From Selaginella moellendorffii (lineage: Eukaryota > Streptophyta > Lycopodiopsida > Selaginellales > Selaginellaceae), in NCBI RefSeq assembly GCF_000143415.4, contig NW_003314332.1, forward strand, positions 285,494-349,493: a stretch of 64,000 nt of DNA, read 5' to 3'. The notes under the pieces were generated by a model. It was not told the origin of the DNA. It made no database searches and saw only the letters and a list, made by a program, of their open reading frames with translations. A program made the translations under genes and the position numbers. Shown here piece after piece: positions 32,830 through 44,426 of the stretch (position 1 is the stretch's first letter; every line of letters begins with the position of its first letter).

Positions 32830-33225
32830 TTCGGTCTATTCGACCTTGTCTGGTTTTGCCTCAGTCCCTGCCGAAGGGTCTGCACCTTCTGCGCTGCCAG
32901 CATCCGCAGTCTTTCGCTTTTTCTTCCGCTTCTCGTCACGCTTTAGCTTGCGTACGAGAGTCTCTAGCAGGGCATTGGTCTGTGCCAATTGTCCTTCTAG
33001 AATCTTCTTTTGTTCGAATTGTCAACCGAACCTCACCACTAGACTCCTGTTTGGAACTTGCCTCACTGGAGTCCTCCTCATGCAAGGATTCCTCATCCAT
33101 CGCCTCCTGTTCGACCGGAGGCTCCAGCTCTGGAGGAGGTTCCATCTCTGCCTGGGTTCGCTTACGTCCTGCCCTTGCCATCTCCCAGCAATCCGCCTCT
33201 ATCCTTCGCTAGAACTGAGGAAGAG
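32830..33225 (-). pseudogene. N-terminal gag leader of the gypsy element, broken
   Basis: Minus-strand frame from 33181 (Glu/Ser-rich, MARAGRKRTQ start) changes frame near 33000 and meets an in-frame TAG at about 32838-32840 before the main polyprotein. One frameshift plus one stop separate the natural start from the long frame, so translation of the full polyprotein is unlikely. Confidence 0.6.
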
Positions 33226-33435
33226 GCTCCGATACCAAATTGTAAGCTCCTGAATTTGGACTTCCCGGGAGGTCACCCAGCCCAGTACTATTCAAACCCA
33301 AGGACGCTTAACCCCAACTATCCCAAGACCCTTAACCGATTGGAAAAGGGGGTGCACTCTTGTTCATAGGCCCTTTCCCTCTATATTTGAACCCCTATGG
33401 ATCGTCTCTCGAGTCGTTTCCTTTGGTTGCTTACA
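33226..33435 (-). mobile_element. primer site and 5' LTR of the gypsy element
   Basis: The LTR 33241-33435 (195 bp) has mirror termini TGTAAGC and GCTTACA. Inside the element it is followed on the minus strand by TGGTATCGGAGC (33226-33237 in reverse), complementary to the initiator-Met tRNA 3' end. The LTR contains an AT-rich TATA-like stretch (CAAATATAGAGGG on the minus strand). The same LTR is used by the miniature elements at 38286-39279 and 13674-14199. No matching LTR is found at the other end of this copy. Confidence 0.75.
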
Positions 33436-35839
33436 TTGAGATGTTGGTACCCATACTATAGCTTTGTCTATGAAGAGGTTGTGTACCAATATGAGTCCAT
33501 CTTATGGTCTTCACTCTAGTTTCGACTAAGTGTTGATCATGCATAGCTAGCTTCTTCAAGGCATGCTCAGAGCTATTGACTAGATGTGTTGGTGAGCTTA
33601 TCGCGGTTGAGCTGGATTTGAGTGGTCATTTAGTTCGTGCTTGTTCATGAACCTTTATCTCATACCTAGGGTATTATGTTCATGTTGAATGAGTGTGTGA
33701 CTCGATGGCATGAGTTTACTGTTTGGGTCTTGTGAAGGCAAGTTGAAGAGTGATTGTTAGTTGCTTTGCAACTAGTGATTACTTGTAAACTTAGTCGAGG
33801 ATTGTTGACACTTGCTTCATTTGATGAAGATTTATTAGTGATGGGTTTGCTTTACCGGATGGTGCTGCGAAGGATCGTATCATTAGACTTACATGGGTTT
33901 TCCATGTTGGCATATCGATTCTACCTCTGTCGATATCATTTGGTTGCATTTAGTTCATAATTTGGATTTCATTGAATGGTGATTCACTTCTTGAGGAAGT
34001 GTTATCTGTAACTGAGTTTTGCTGAAGGATTAGTCTCGGATACTGAGTAAAGTATTTTCGACCTGGGTTAATTTAGTTGCAAAGGGAGTTTTGAGTCGTG
34101 ATTCACTTGTGCTTTCTTCTAGCTTTGTTATGGTGTTGATGGCATTGAAGTGATGCTTTGTCATTGACATTGTTGTTGAAATTCAAGTGAGATGAGATAT
34201 CTCTCCTTAGGATTGATAGAGTTTTATTAATCTTGATAAAGATAATGTTGATAATTTGGTTATAACTTTGCATTATTGACATTCATGCATTTGCTAGTTA
34301 GCAACTATGTTGGCATTTTAATGAACTGAGTGGCAATTTTGAGTTAGTTGTGTTCTAAACGAGATTATTTAGTAAAGGGTTGAGCTTTGGCTTTTCCTTG
34401 AAAAGTGATTTAATCATGGATTACACTAGCTTTACAAAAGGATGAGTTAGTGATTGATATTGGAATATTTAAATCCTTGTTAGTTTTAAGTTGGGATATA
34501 TTGATCATTGATGATTCTTTTTGTGTTTGTTATAAAGTGAGTTATGTCTTGCTATAGATGGATTCATGGAGGATCGTTTCATGATCACTTGTTGAGCATA
34601 GCTCCATTATGCTTAACTTTTGGATTGATGTAGATGTACTCTTCATTAGCTTTGCATTATGAAGCTTAGCTTCTGGATATATTGAGGAGTGGCTATAGAC
34701 TTCTTCGAGCTTTTGATTCCTTGAGTTTTTATACTTATTGTTCCATTTGTTAGAAGTTGTTGGGAAAGGCATTTTGGGCTCATTAGTTTTAATGTTGAAG
34801 TTGGCTTTTGCATCTAGCAATCATTGGTGATGATTGACTATCATCGTAGATAATTGATTATCCTTGTCAAAGATTTTTGCTTGATTATTATTGATATAGA
34901 ATGATTTGCCATTCTGCGGGGTGGTAGATTCCTTCTTTGAAGATGATTATGCACATCTCTTTTGATGGGATGATTGATGATCTTTCATGATGGTTAGTTA
35001 TGTTATTTGATAGCTTATGGCTTTTCGCAATACCACATGTTCTTTGTGGTTTGCTCTGGATTGGTCTCTAGGGTTTGAGACATCAATAGGATGTTACTGA
35101 CACTTGCTTAGGCAACTTGAGTTCCTTGGTGTTATTGGCTAGGATCTATCTGGATTAGCTAATGCGATAATTGGCATGAATGGGTGTTTGTTGGTCTTAC
35201 CACATTCATTTTATTCTATTGATTGTTGCTTGAGTTAGTTTTGATAGATTTAGATGTTATTTCCTTTGAGTGATACATTCGCGAGTATTGTGCTTGTTAG
35301 TCAATAATACTTTGTGTTCTTTGAGTTCTCTTTAGTAAATTGTTTGGCATACTATTTACCATTTTCTAATATATTGATAAATTGATATTGATATATAATT
35401 TGATAAAACTAGTTAAGTTTTATCATTGAGTTTTCTTGATGATACGCTGGCTATTGAATTTTGTAGGATGGTGAATCTTATGTTTTCCAATGATAGTGAT
35501 CTTGGTGGTTCCTATCCTATAATACTAGTTTATCGAATGATAACTTACTTGGAATATTTTTGTGTTCTAATCTAAGATATATTCACTGATAATTAAGTCT
35601 CTAAGATATCATTGTCTCTGACTTTGATATTGTCCATCTATTGATCATTGAGTTTGGGCTAGTAATGGGCAAACTGGCTTCGACACTTTGTGTATATGCT
35701 AAAATCTTTAGTCATGGGGTAGCTACTATCGACTGGTCATATAACCCGCCTCTCTGTCGATATTCCTTATTCCGTTGAAAGGGCGTGACCATGTAAACAA
35801 CTCTAACTGCCTGTTTACAGTAGTCTATCTAAACCTTAC
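33436..35839 (+). mobile_element. LARD copy 1, internal region (right part)
   Basis: Non-coding, co-linear with 56594-57993 of copy 2 and continuing beyond the point where copy 2 is cut. Landmarks: TTGAGATGTTGGTACCCATAC at the left edge; TTGGTTGCATTTAGTTCA near 33937. About 140 bp present in copy 2 (about 56450-56590) are missing between this piece and the left part ending at 19100. No coding frame is kept. Confidence 0.6.
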
Positions 35840-36689
35840 CGACGGGTTTGTTATTGGCTTGCACTTGCTAGTATCAAGAACCGCCACGATATTGAGATTG
35901 GTCCCTCAATATTTGCTAGATGATAGCTTACTATATCTACCAAACGCCCTTGCTATCATATCCTTTGTGTTAGTCTCATTTTGGTCCCAAATGCTATTTA
36001 TGGAAAGTGTCTAGATTTGCTCATTTGGCATATCTACGAAATGTAGAGATTGGCTTAAACATAATGGTGTTCGTCCTGTATCCAAATTTGCAATCTAGTG
36101 TCATTCCATATTTAGTAAGTTTCAAGCGAAAGCCCAAAGCATGTGTTCCTCAAGGGAAGGGGGGCAGGCTATGGGGGGTTCCAAATGTATAGTAGGGATA
36201 GTGGGTAGGTCAAGCATGGCCGACCAACCTGAGGCATAGTCTAGCTCCCGCTTGCATGCCTGTCCTTGTTCTACGTCCAGCTTGGGTCAAAGCCTAAGTT
36301 CTATTCTATGCTAGCTGGTGGAGTACCCATGTCCTTGCGTTAGGCCACTGATATGCCGAAATAGTGCCAGACTCTGTTTGGCTCCGTTTTGCGTGCTGGT
36401 CTTGGCAATGGGATGTTGGTTGCTCTAGGACTGTTCCAAGTTGCTCCGAGCTCCTGTCCCTTCACTCCTTGGGCTATATGCTCGGAAGTTGCTCCGTGGT
36501 CCGGTTCTATCACTCCTTGGCTCTATGCTTGGGAGTTTGGCACCGTTCCTTTGTTCAGTGGCCCAAGGCCCTGAACCTCGGGTTCCATACCACTGTCTTA
36601 TGGATATGTGGCATGTGACATGTGGCATAAAGAGGGTTTAGATTCCGCTTCGTTATGGTAAATCACTATAGAATAAAGGGTAAAAACCA
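35840..36689 (+). mobile_element. LARD copy 1, 3' LTR, 5'-truncated
   Basis: Matches the LTR at 53233-54378 from its second quarter on (AGTATCAAGAACC, then TTCCAAATGTATAGTAGGG, then GCTCTAGGACTGTTCC). The first ~240 bp are missing. The end (AAACCACATGCGCTGCA) is fused to gag DNA of a minus-strand element at GCTGCAGTGCCGCA, so neither a 3' flank nor a target duplication can be recognised. Confidence 0.6.
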
Positions 36690-38217
36690 CATGCGCTGCA
36701 GTGCCGCAACATCTAGTTCTTCCTTTTCTAACTTAGCCTTTGCCTCTTCCACAACATCTCTAGCAGGAGTTTCCTCCTCTCTATTCACCCGTCTAGAGGT
36801 TTCAACATCATCAGCACGGTTCCGTTTCACCATTCCACTAGTTGCATGCATGCCTCTATCAATAATTGAACATGTATACAACATTCTTACCAAATGGTGC
36901 AATCCAAGTAATCCTACACAGGTTGCTTTGGATCTACTAAAAAAGTTTCTGCGTATGCAACTTGAGTCAGGAAATCCGACAAAAGTTGGATAGGAATTGC
37001 TGTGACATTTCCTCTGATACCAAATATAGCACACCTAAATTTGGAGCCAAACTCCAAGCCCATTGCTCTACGAAACGAGGGTCTAGTACAATCCCACGAG
37101 CACCAGCTCCTTGTATCCAACACTTGCATGCAAAATGGTGTTAGACGAAGTCTGGCACAATTTTGGCATAAAAGTCTGACACCATTTTGGCATACCGGTG
37201 GCCTAACGCGAGGAGGGTACCCCAGTGATTAGAGCAGTGTGGAGCTTGCACTTAGACCCAAGCTAAATGCAGAACAAGGAGCGACACAGCCTAGCGAGAG
37301 CCAAACTAATGTCTAGTTGCACATGCATTCCAACCATTATCCTTACTATATATTTGGAACCCCCCACAGCCCCCCCCCCCCTCCCCCCCCCCCCTTAGGA
37401 ACACATACTTTGGGCTTTCACAAGCCTCCCTTAGTACCAGGAGTTAGTCTCTGAGACAAGTTCGAAACTTATTAAATATGGAATGTCCCTAGATTACGAA
37501 TTTGGGCACGGGACGAACACTATTGTGTTCATGCCAATCTCTACATTCTATAGATATGCCAAATGAACAAATCCAAACACTTTCCATAAATAGCATTTAA
37601 AACTAAAATGAGACCAACACAAAGGGCATGATAACGAGGGTGTCTGGCAGTCACGATAAGCTATCATTCAACGATATTGGGGGATTAGTCTCAATACGTG
37701 GGTTTCTTGATACTAGCAAGTGCAAGACAATGACACGAATTTCTCAAACTAGGCCGAGTATGCTCAACAAAAAACACATAGGGTTCCTACCTTATGTTTA
37801 TCTAATTTAAGTATAAGGTCATTGACTAGTTTCTCAACTAGCTCAAGTGGGAACGATAAAGGGAATCAACTATACCAACCTTCTACCCTCATGGCAGTAA
37901 GGAAAGAGTGTCCATAAGGACTGACCAATAAATATCTTTCGATACCCAAAGTCACATTTGCAACAATAATATTCTATACTTTCAAGTAGTTGTGCCATAT
38001 TAGGAGCTAAATCTTGCAAAAACATGTGGCATTGCTTTTGAAGCACTAAAGCCAATCCCTCTCTAGTAGCAAAATCTAGAATTTTATATATAGGAAACTC
38101 TAGTTCAACTTTACAAAAGAAAGAAGTGGAGGTGAAAGTGGAATATTGGTAGAACTTGGGGATGGAGATAGGGATTGATATAAAATGCTTAGGAGCTAAA
38201 TACAAGTACTAATGACT
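36690..38217 (-). repeat. 1.5-kb block duplicated at 41264-42785
   Basis: Contains, in plus order, the first ~330 bp of a gypsy internal region (gag leader with NRADDVETSR, primer site CTCTGATACCA in reverse just left of the LTR), an LTR at 37025-37965 (941 bp), and about 250 bp of unique flank with an AT-rich 80-codon frame. The whole block recurs nearly identically at 41264-42785, including the flank, so it was copied as DNA and not by two retrotranspositions. Confidence 0.7.
37025..37965 (-). mobile_element. gypsy-type LTR, minus orientation
   Basis: Reads TATAGCACACCTAAATTTGG at its left end and CACATTTGCAACA at its right, the reverse of an LTR beginning TGTTGCAAATGTG. It has a long C-rich tract near 37368-37394 and a shared TTGGGCTTTCAC landmark. 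It belongs to the same family as the LARD LTRs. Confidence 0.7.
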
Positions 38218-38285
38218 TAAGTACCCGGACCACAAATCAAGTCGCATAAAATACTTAGCATTTAAGAGTTAGTCAAATAAGTCAT

Positions 38286-39279
38286 TGTAAGCTCCTGAGT
38301 TTGGACTTCCCGGGAGGTCGCCCAGCCCAGTACTATTCAAACCCAAGGACGCTTAACTCCAAATATCCCAAGACCCTTAACCATTTGGAAAAGGGGGTGC
38401 ACTCTTATTCATGGGCCCTTTCCCTCTATATTTGAACCCCATGGACCGTCTCTCAAGTTGTTCTCTTTGGTTGCTTACAATCCACCACGCTTCCCTACAA
38501 GTTCACGCCCTCGTGAACAGAAGCTGAGAGCCGCAGCTCTCCTGAGAGCCTCGCTCTCTTGACACCCTACCCCTCGGGTCGAGCCCAGTGGGAGCAAACT
38601 GGACCAGCCAGATGTCAATCAACATGTGGTGCGATTCCCTTAGCCAACCAACAGAGTCAGACCTGAGACCCGCTCCGATACCAAATGTAAGCTCCTGAGT
38701 TTGGACTTCCCGGGAGGTCGCCCAGCCCAGTACTATTCAAACCCAAGGACGCTTAACTCCAAATATCCCAAGACCCTTAACCATTTGGAAAAGGGGGTGC
38801 ACTCTTATTCATGGGCCCTTTCCCTCTATATTTGAACCCCATGGACCGTCTCTCAAGTCGTTCTCTTTGGTTGCTTACAATCCACCACGCTTCCCTACAA
38901 GTTCACGCCCTCGTGAACAGAAGCTGAGAGCCGCAGCTCTCCTGAGAGCCTCGCTCTCTTGACACCCTACCCCTCGGGTCGAGCCCAGTGGGAGCAAACT
39001 GGACCAGCCAGATGTCAATCAACATGTGGTGCGATTCCCTTAGCCAACCAACAGAGTCAGACCTGAGACCCGCTCCGATACCAAATGTAAGCTCCTGAGT
39101 TTGGACTTCCCGGGAGGTCGCCCAGCCCAGTACTATTCAAACCCAAGGACGCTTAACTCCAAATATCCCAAGACCCTTAACCGTTTGGAAAAGGGGGTGC
39201 ACTCTTATTCATGGGCCCTTTCCCTCTATATTTGAACCCCATGGACCGTCTCTCAAGTCGTTCTCTTTGGTTGCTTACA
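38286..39279 (-). mobile_element. tandem TRIM array: LTR-internal-LTR-internal-LTR
   Basis: Three near-identical 194-bp LTRs (38286-38479, 38686-38879, 39086-39279), each with TGTAAGC and GCTTACA ends, alternate with two 206-bp non-coding internal segments; the period is exactly 400 bp. Each internal segment ends at its right side in GCTCCGATACCA, the reversed initiator-Met primer site. At its left side is a purine-rich tract on the minus strand (AGGGAAGCGTGGTGGA). These are the hallmarks of terminal-repeat retrotransposons in miniature. The LTRs match that of the gypsy element at 33241-33435, a likely autonomous partner. Confidence 0.85.
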
Positions 39280-41323
39280 GTCATCAATGTGAGGCAAAGG
39301 ATAACTGTTTTTAACTGTGATCTTGTTGAGTGCCCGATAGTCAATACACATCCTCATGGTTCCATCCTTTTTCATAACAAAAAGGACCGGCACTTCATAA
39401 GGTGACTTGCTTGGTCGGATATAACCTTTGTCAAGAAGCTCTGTGAGTTGCTTTTTGAGTTCAACCATCTCCTTGATGCTCAATCAATATGGAGCTTTTG
39501 TAGGTGGTTTAGAACACAGAATAACCTCAATCCGATGATCAACCTCACAGCTCGGAGGTAGCCTTGGCAACAAATCCTTCGGGAAGATATCCTGATTCCG
39601 CTCCAACAACTCCAATATCTTCTTTGGTATAGGATCAACCCCGTCACTGATCCGAATTGAGTCACCCACACACTCAGCTTCCATCACTTGAACCCAAAAG
39701 GTCCAACATCCCTTCTTAGCTGCTTTTTGAGCGGCTCTTGCAATCAGGAACTTAGCATCCCAATCCTTTGAGGAGCACTTTTGCAACTGGAAGAACACAT
39801 CAGGACATCCTTCTAACTTCAATGTGATGCAACTTTGTCCAGCACCATAAATCCCTTTTATATATTTGTTGAAGAAATCCATACCAAACATCATCTGAAA
39901 ATCTGGTATCTTCAACACTACCATGTCCACTCTTTCTTTCCACTTGGATATTTTTATTGGAACATCACTCACAAACTTTCTGGTTACTTGCCCACCTTTT
40001 GCAAACTAGAAGTGCACAGGCGACATTTGCTCAGCATTCAATCCTAACAACTTAACTAAGTCTTTGGATATCACACTATGCGTAGCTCTCCTGTCAATTA
40101 TCACTCGGATTTGGTGTCTGTAGACAAAGCCTACCAAGTACATCAATAGATTAGTGTTTGCATTGACTGCCAGAAAAGCTTGAGGAAAGCAACGAAAGTA
40201 ACTCACCTCCTTTTCCTCATAGTCTGCATTGACCAACTCGTCAACCCTTCAGCTTCACCACCATTGTCTTCCCTCATGACATTAACACGAGACATTGTCT
40301 TATGCTTGTTGGGACATTCCGAGGATCTATGTCCTGACTCTCCACAATGGAAGCAATAACCCACACTATCTGTTCCGCTAGGAGCAAGTTTTGCAAGTTG
40401 CTACTGTTTGTACCCACCAGAAGGAGGAATAAAGGGTCTAGGGCTAGAAGAAGCTACTGGTGGTCTTGAACCACCACCACCACCTTTGTTAACCGTTGCT
40501 TATGAGCCCCCGGGGCAAAACCTACCTTCCACCCTCTGTTTTCGATCACTTTGTTTATTCCCAGAATTCTTATTTTTGTCCGAGGTACTAGCATACGGCT
40601 GCTGATATTGTTCTATGAGTGAATGGCTAAAGGCAACTTGTTGTGCTGCCTCCTTACACTCTAGGTACATCTTTGGCTTAAATTTCAAAATCTCATTGTG
40701 AGAAAGTGAACTTAAACCCTTTAGGAAATAACTCTGAGCATCTTCGTCACTCATATTTGCAACCATAATGTGCTTCTGAGAAAATGCATTAACGTAATGC
40801 ATGAGATCCCCTCACTACTTTAACCGCCGCAGCTCTGCGTGAAGTCTCAGACCAAGATCATCCGGCAAGTATTCCTTATGGATATAAGACCGCATCTTGG
40901 TCTGCCCTTTTTCAGCACATACCTGGCACCACCAAGTTTTGGCATGATCGGTGAGAAAAGATTGCACACACGCAACTTTCGTATGATCATCTACGTCTAC
41001 CGCTATGAAATAATTTTCCATATCGTAGACCTAGTCTGATAGTCCCGCATGCTAAAATTGGATGGTTTTAGAGGCTTGAACTTTGAAACTCATGCAACCG
41101 GGGGCAATTGTAGAACTTCATCATCCTCAAAACTTGAAGAAGAGTCCGGTTGCTTAGGCTTAGCTAGTCTAGCTGCCTCAGCTTCTTTCTTCCTCTTCTT
41201 GTTCTCCTTCTTCAATTTGTGAATCTCCTTTTGCAAATTCTTGATCTCGACTTCTTGAGCCGTACGCTGCAGTGCCGCAGCATCTGGCTCTTCCTCTTCT
41301 AACTCAGCCTTTGCCTCTTCCAT
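39280..41323 (-). pseudogene. decayed Ty3/gypsy gag-protease-RT
   Basis: Minus-strand pieces in gag-to-pol order: coiled-coil, Lys/Glu-rich gag leader (about 41323-41090, with an E-E-E-x-D-A-A-A-L start), gag core (41021-40500), a Cys-rich region near 40290-40370 that includes CFHCGESGHRS-type coding, protease/linker (40236-39484), and the start of reverse transcriptase (39483-39253, with [21 protein letters not shown]). Frameshifts and stops separate the pieces. At 39279 the RT is cut off by the TRIM array, so the rest of RT, RNase H and integrase are absent. Confidence 0.75.
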
Positions 41324-42785
41324 AGCATCTCTAGCAAGAGTTTCCTCCTCTCAATTCGCCTGTCTAGAGGTTTCAACATCATCAGCACGGTTCCGTTTCA
41401 CCATTCCGCTAGCTGCATGCATGCCTCTATCAATAATTGAACATTCATACAACATTCTTACCGAATGGTGCAATCCAACTAATTTTACATAGGTTGCTTT
41501 GGATCTACTAAAAAAGTCTCTGCGTATGCAACTTGAGTCAGGAAATCTGACAAAAGTTGGATAGGAATCGTTGTGACATTTCCTCTTATACCAAATGTAG
41601 CACACCTAAATTTGGAGCCAAACTCCAAGCCCATTGCTCTACGAAACGAGGGTTTGGTACAATCCCATGAGCACCAGCTCCCTATATCCAACACTTGCAT
41701 GCAAAATGGTGTTAGACGAAGTCTGGCACAATTTTGGCATAGAATTCTAACACCATTTTGGCATACCGGTGGCCTAACACGAGAAGGGTACCCCAGCAAC
41801 TAGAGCAGCATGGAGCTTGTGTTTAGACCCAAGCTGAACGCAGAACAAGGAGCAACACAGCCCAGCAGGAGCCAAACTAATATCTAGTCGCACATGCATT
41901 CCAACCATTATCCTTACTATATACTTGGAACCCCCCACATCACCCCCTCCCCCCCCTCACCCCCTTGAGGAACACATACTTTGGGCTTTCACAAGCCTCC
42001 CTTAGTACTAGGAGTTAGTCTCTAAGACAAGTTCGAAACTTATTAAATATGGAATGTCCCTAGATTACGAATTTGGACACGGGACGAACACTATTGTGTT
42101 CATGCCAATCTCTACATTCTATAGATATGCCAAATGAACAAATCCAAACACTTTCCATAAATAGCATTTAAAACTAAAATGAGACCAACACAAAGGGCAT
42201 GATAACGAGGGTGTTTGGCAGTCACGATAAGCTATCATTCAACGATATTGGGGATTAGTCTCAATACGTGGGTTTCTTGATACTAGCAAGTGCAAGACAA
42301 TGACACGAATTTCTCAAACTAGGCCGAGTATGCTCAACAAAAAACACATAGGGTTCTTACCTTATGTTTATCTAATTTAAGTATAAGGTCATTGACTAGT
42401 TTCTCAACTAGCTCAAGTGAGAATGATAAAGGGAATCAACTGTACCAACCTTCTACCCTCATGGCAATAAGGAAAGAGTGTCTGTAAGGACTGACCAACA
42501 AATATCTTTCGATACCCAAAGTCACATTTGCGACAATAATATTCTATACTTTCAAGTAGTTGTGCCATATTAAGAGCTAAATCTTGCAAAAACATGTGGC
42601 ATTGCTTTTGAAGCACTAAAGCCAATCCCTCTCTAGTAGCAAAATCTAGAATTTTATATATAGGAAACTCTAGTTCAACTTTACAAAAGAAAGAAGTGGA
42701 GGTGAAAGTGGAATATTGGTAGAACTTGGGGATGGAGATAGGGATTGATATAAAATGCTTAGGAGCTAAATACAAGTACTAATGA
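41264..42785 (-). repeat. second copy of the 1.5-kb LTR-containing block
   Basis: Near-identical to 36690-38217. Its LTR (41596-42535, 940 bp) lies upstream, on the minus strand, of the gag-pol relic at 39280-41323 and so acts as that relic's 5' LTR, with CTTATACCA as a decayed primer site just inside. The flank at 42536-42785 is also shared. Confidence 0.7.
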
Positions 42786-43194
42786 CTTTCTATATAATTA
42801 TTTATTTTCTTCTTTAGTGCCATTACATGATTAATTTCTCTCTCTTTTGACTGGTGACTAATTAAGTATTTCTCAAAAGGGCAAGGGACTAAGGAAAAAA
42901 GGACAAAAGGTATCTTATAATATTGGCTAAAGTGTAAGGTGATATAAAGTTTAACTTATGAGAAAATTATGAAACTTAGAATACATGTCCTCACATACCA
43001 GCCTTTAATTTGGAAAAAAAAAAAAGCCATTTTTGGTGTTGTGTATTATCCCATTAAATATGTATTATACCAGAGACCATCTAAAACTCAAATGCATAGA
43101 TTAAGAGCTTTGGCACAATTGCTACAACTTGTTGATGGTGGTGTGTTTTTTATTAATGTTGCTCAACATGTTTATGAAGCACGCAAACAATAAA
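42786..43194. other. repeat DNA, no gene
   Basis: 42786-42960 is the inverted counterpart of about 13390-13540. 43085-43190 is a plus-orientation foldback arm (GCTTTGGCACAATTGCTACA...GTTGCTCAACATG). No coding frame of interest. Confidence 0.5.
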
Positions 43195-43314
43195 GCAGTT
43201 GTGCAAGCTCTAAATCTTAATTTGCCTATGTGTTTGAATTCAAAATGGTCACTGTACTTTTGTACCACTGTCACATGCCCAAAAAAGGCTTATAAATATA
43301 AAAGGAATAGCAAC
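43195..43314 (-). repeat. left inverted arm bracketing the Fic gene island
   Basis: Read on the minus strand it starts GTTGCTATTCC, passes TTATAAGCC-TTTTTTGGGCATGTGACAG and ends in AATTAAGATTTAGAGCTTG. The same order occurs on the plus strand at 47426-47580. The two arms face each other across 4.1 kb that holds both Fic genes. Confidence 0.65.
43291..43303 (+). promoter_or_regulatory. TATA-like region upstream of Fic gene 1
   Basis: TATAAATATAAAA lies about 100 nt before the ATG at 43402. It belongs to the foldback arm, so the gene may use a promoter supplied by the repeat; the inverted arm at 47426 has TTATAAG at the matching place. Confidence 0.4.
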
Positions 43315-43401
43315 ATGGATAAATTCATAACAAAAGGTAGTGCGTTCTATAAAATAGAAAAGTGTTGCACCTATTTCAAACCTTAGGGCAGAGCACAAGA
43401 G

Positions 43402-44373
43402 ATGGCGATTGAGCATCCGGCGTGGCGGAAGAGGGTGCGGCGCAGCACGACCTGGCTGGTAAGAGCCATCGCGAGCTTCCTTGGCGAGTTCTACAAATCA
43501 TCGACACAGATCAACGAGGCAGCGGCGGCCCTCTGCCGGAAGCAAATGCTAGTGGATTTCGTGTACCAAGTCAACACCATCAACGGCGAAGGCTACGATT
43601 CCATCCCTCAGACGCGGGCCGTCATTGATGCAGTTACTCGAGGAGACGCGCAGCAGCAACACGAGGAGGATTTCATTGTCACCGTCAACCTGCACGACGC
43701 CTATCGCCTGGTGGAGCAAGCTGCTGGCGAGTCCCGGCAGCCAGTTTTGACGATATCGGCCATCCAGAGGCTCCACAAGGTCCTCTTCCAGAACCGCGAT
43801 GGATGGGAGGCGGAGGCGGGCAGATTCAGGGACCGCGACGTCTGGGTTCGCCTCAAGGACGGCTCCTTTCACCAGTTCGTGGAGCACTCCCAGGTACCTC
43901 ACAGGTTGCAGCAGCTCCTGGGCGACACCAACACCAAGCTGGACGACGTCTTCTGCACCGAGCAAGAAGATCTTGCAACCTTTACTGCTAAGCTCTTGCA
44001 CCTGGCAGTCGATTTCTTCCTCAACTTCGAGCTTATTCATCCGTTTCGAGACGGAAACGGACGGGTCGGAAGGCTCCTGCTCACCTATCTCCTCTCCAGC
44101 ATCACACCTCAGCTGGCCCCCAACAATGCGTACCTGGTGGACAGTGAAGACATTGTTGACTATGGCTTGTACCGCAGCTGCTTTCAGGAGGAGGGGCAGC
44201 ACGCATCGTCTTCAGAGACCCGAGATCCCGGCCGACTCATTGCCATCTACACCGAAGGCCTCTATGTCGGCTGGAAGAAGTTTTTCGTGGCGGCGGGGAT
44301 GGAAGCTCCACAAACGTGTAGGATTGATGATGATCCAGCTCACCTGGAAGACAACACTCTCAGTGAAGGCTAA
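43402..44373 (+). CDS. Fic-domain protein 1 (putative AMP-transferase)
   Basis: A 323-residue intronless Fic/DOC protein, expected to transfer AMP (or another nucleotide moiety) from a nucleotide to a Ser, Thr or Tyr of a target. The catalytic loop HPFRDGNGRVGR (213-224) is complete: His213, the anion-binding Asn219/Gly220 and both Arg. The target-binding flap region with AGRFRDRDVWV (139-149) is also present. Residues 59-64 (TINGEG) fit the autoinhibitory consensus (S/T)xxxE(G/N) of class II Fic proteins, and the following SIPQTRAVI resembles the helix that normally comes after it. So the enzyme looks complete and self-inhibited. No signal peptide or membrane segment is seen; it is probably cytosolic or nuclear. 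GC-rich codons contrast with the AT-rich surroundings. A paralogue follows 1 kb downstream on the same strand. Confidence 0.85.
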   Translation: MAIEHPAWRKRVRRSTTWLVRAIASFLGEFYKSSTQINEAAAALCRKQMLVDFVYQVNTINGEGYDSIPQTRAVIDAVTRGDAQQQHEEDFIVTVNLHDAYRLVEQAAGESRQPVLTISAIQRLHKVLFQNRDGWEAEAGRFRDRDVWVRLKDGSFHQFVEHSQVPHRLQQLLGDTNTKLDDVFCTEQEDLATFTAKLLHLAVDFFLNFELIHPFRDGNGRVGRLLLTYLLSSITPQLAPNNAYLVDSEDIVDYGLYRSCFQEEGQHASSSETRDPGRLIAIYTEGLYVGWKKFFVAAGMEAPQTCRIDDDPAHLEDNTLSEG

Positions 44374-44426
44374 AGCCGCAGAGACTTACCTTGGCATAGA
44401 GAACGAAAAAAGTTAAGCAACAGGAG

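Noticed and set aside
38286-39279. Regular 400-bp repeat considered as a CRISPR-like or satellite array
   Set aside because: Units have LTR termini, primer site and purine tract; they are LTR-element structures, and the genome is eukaryotic.
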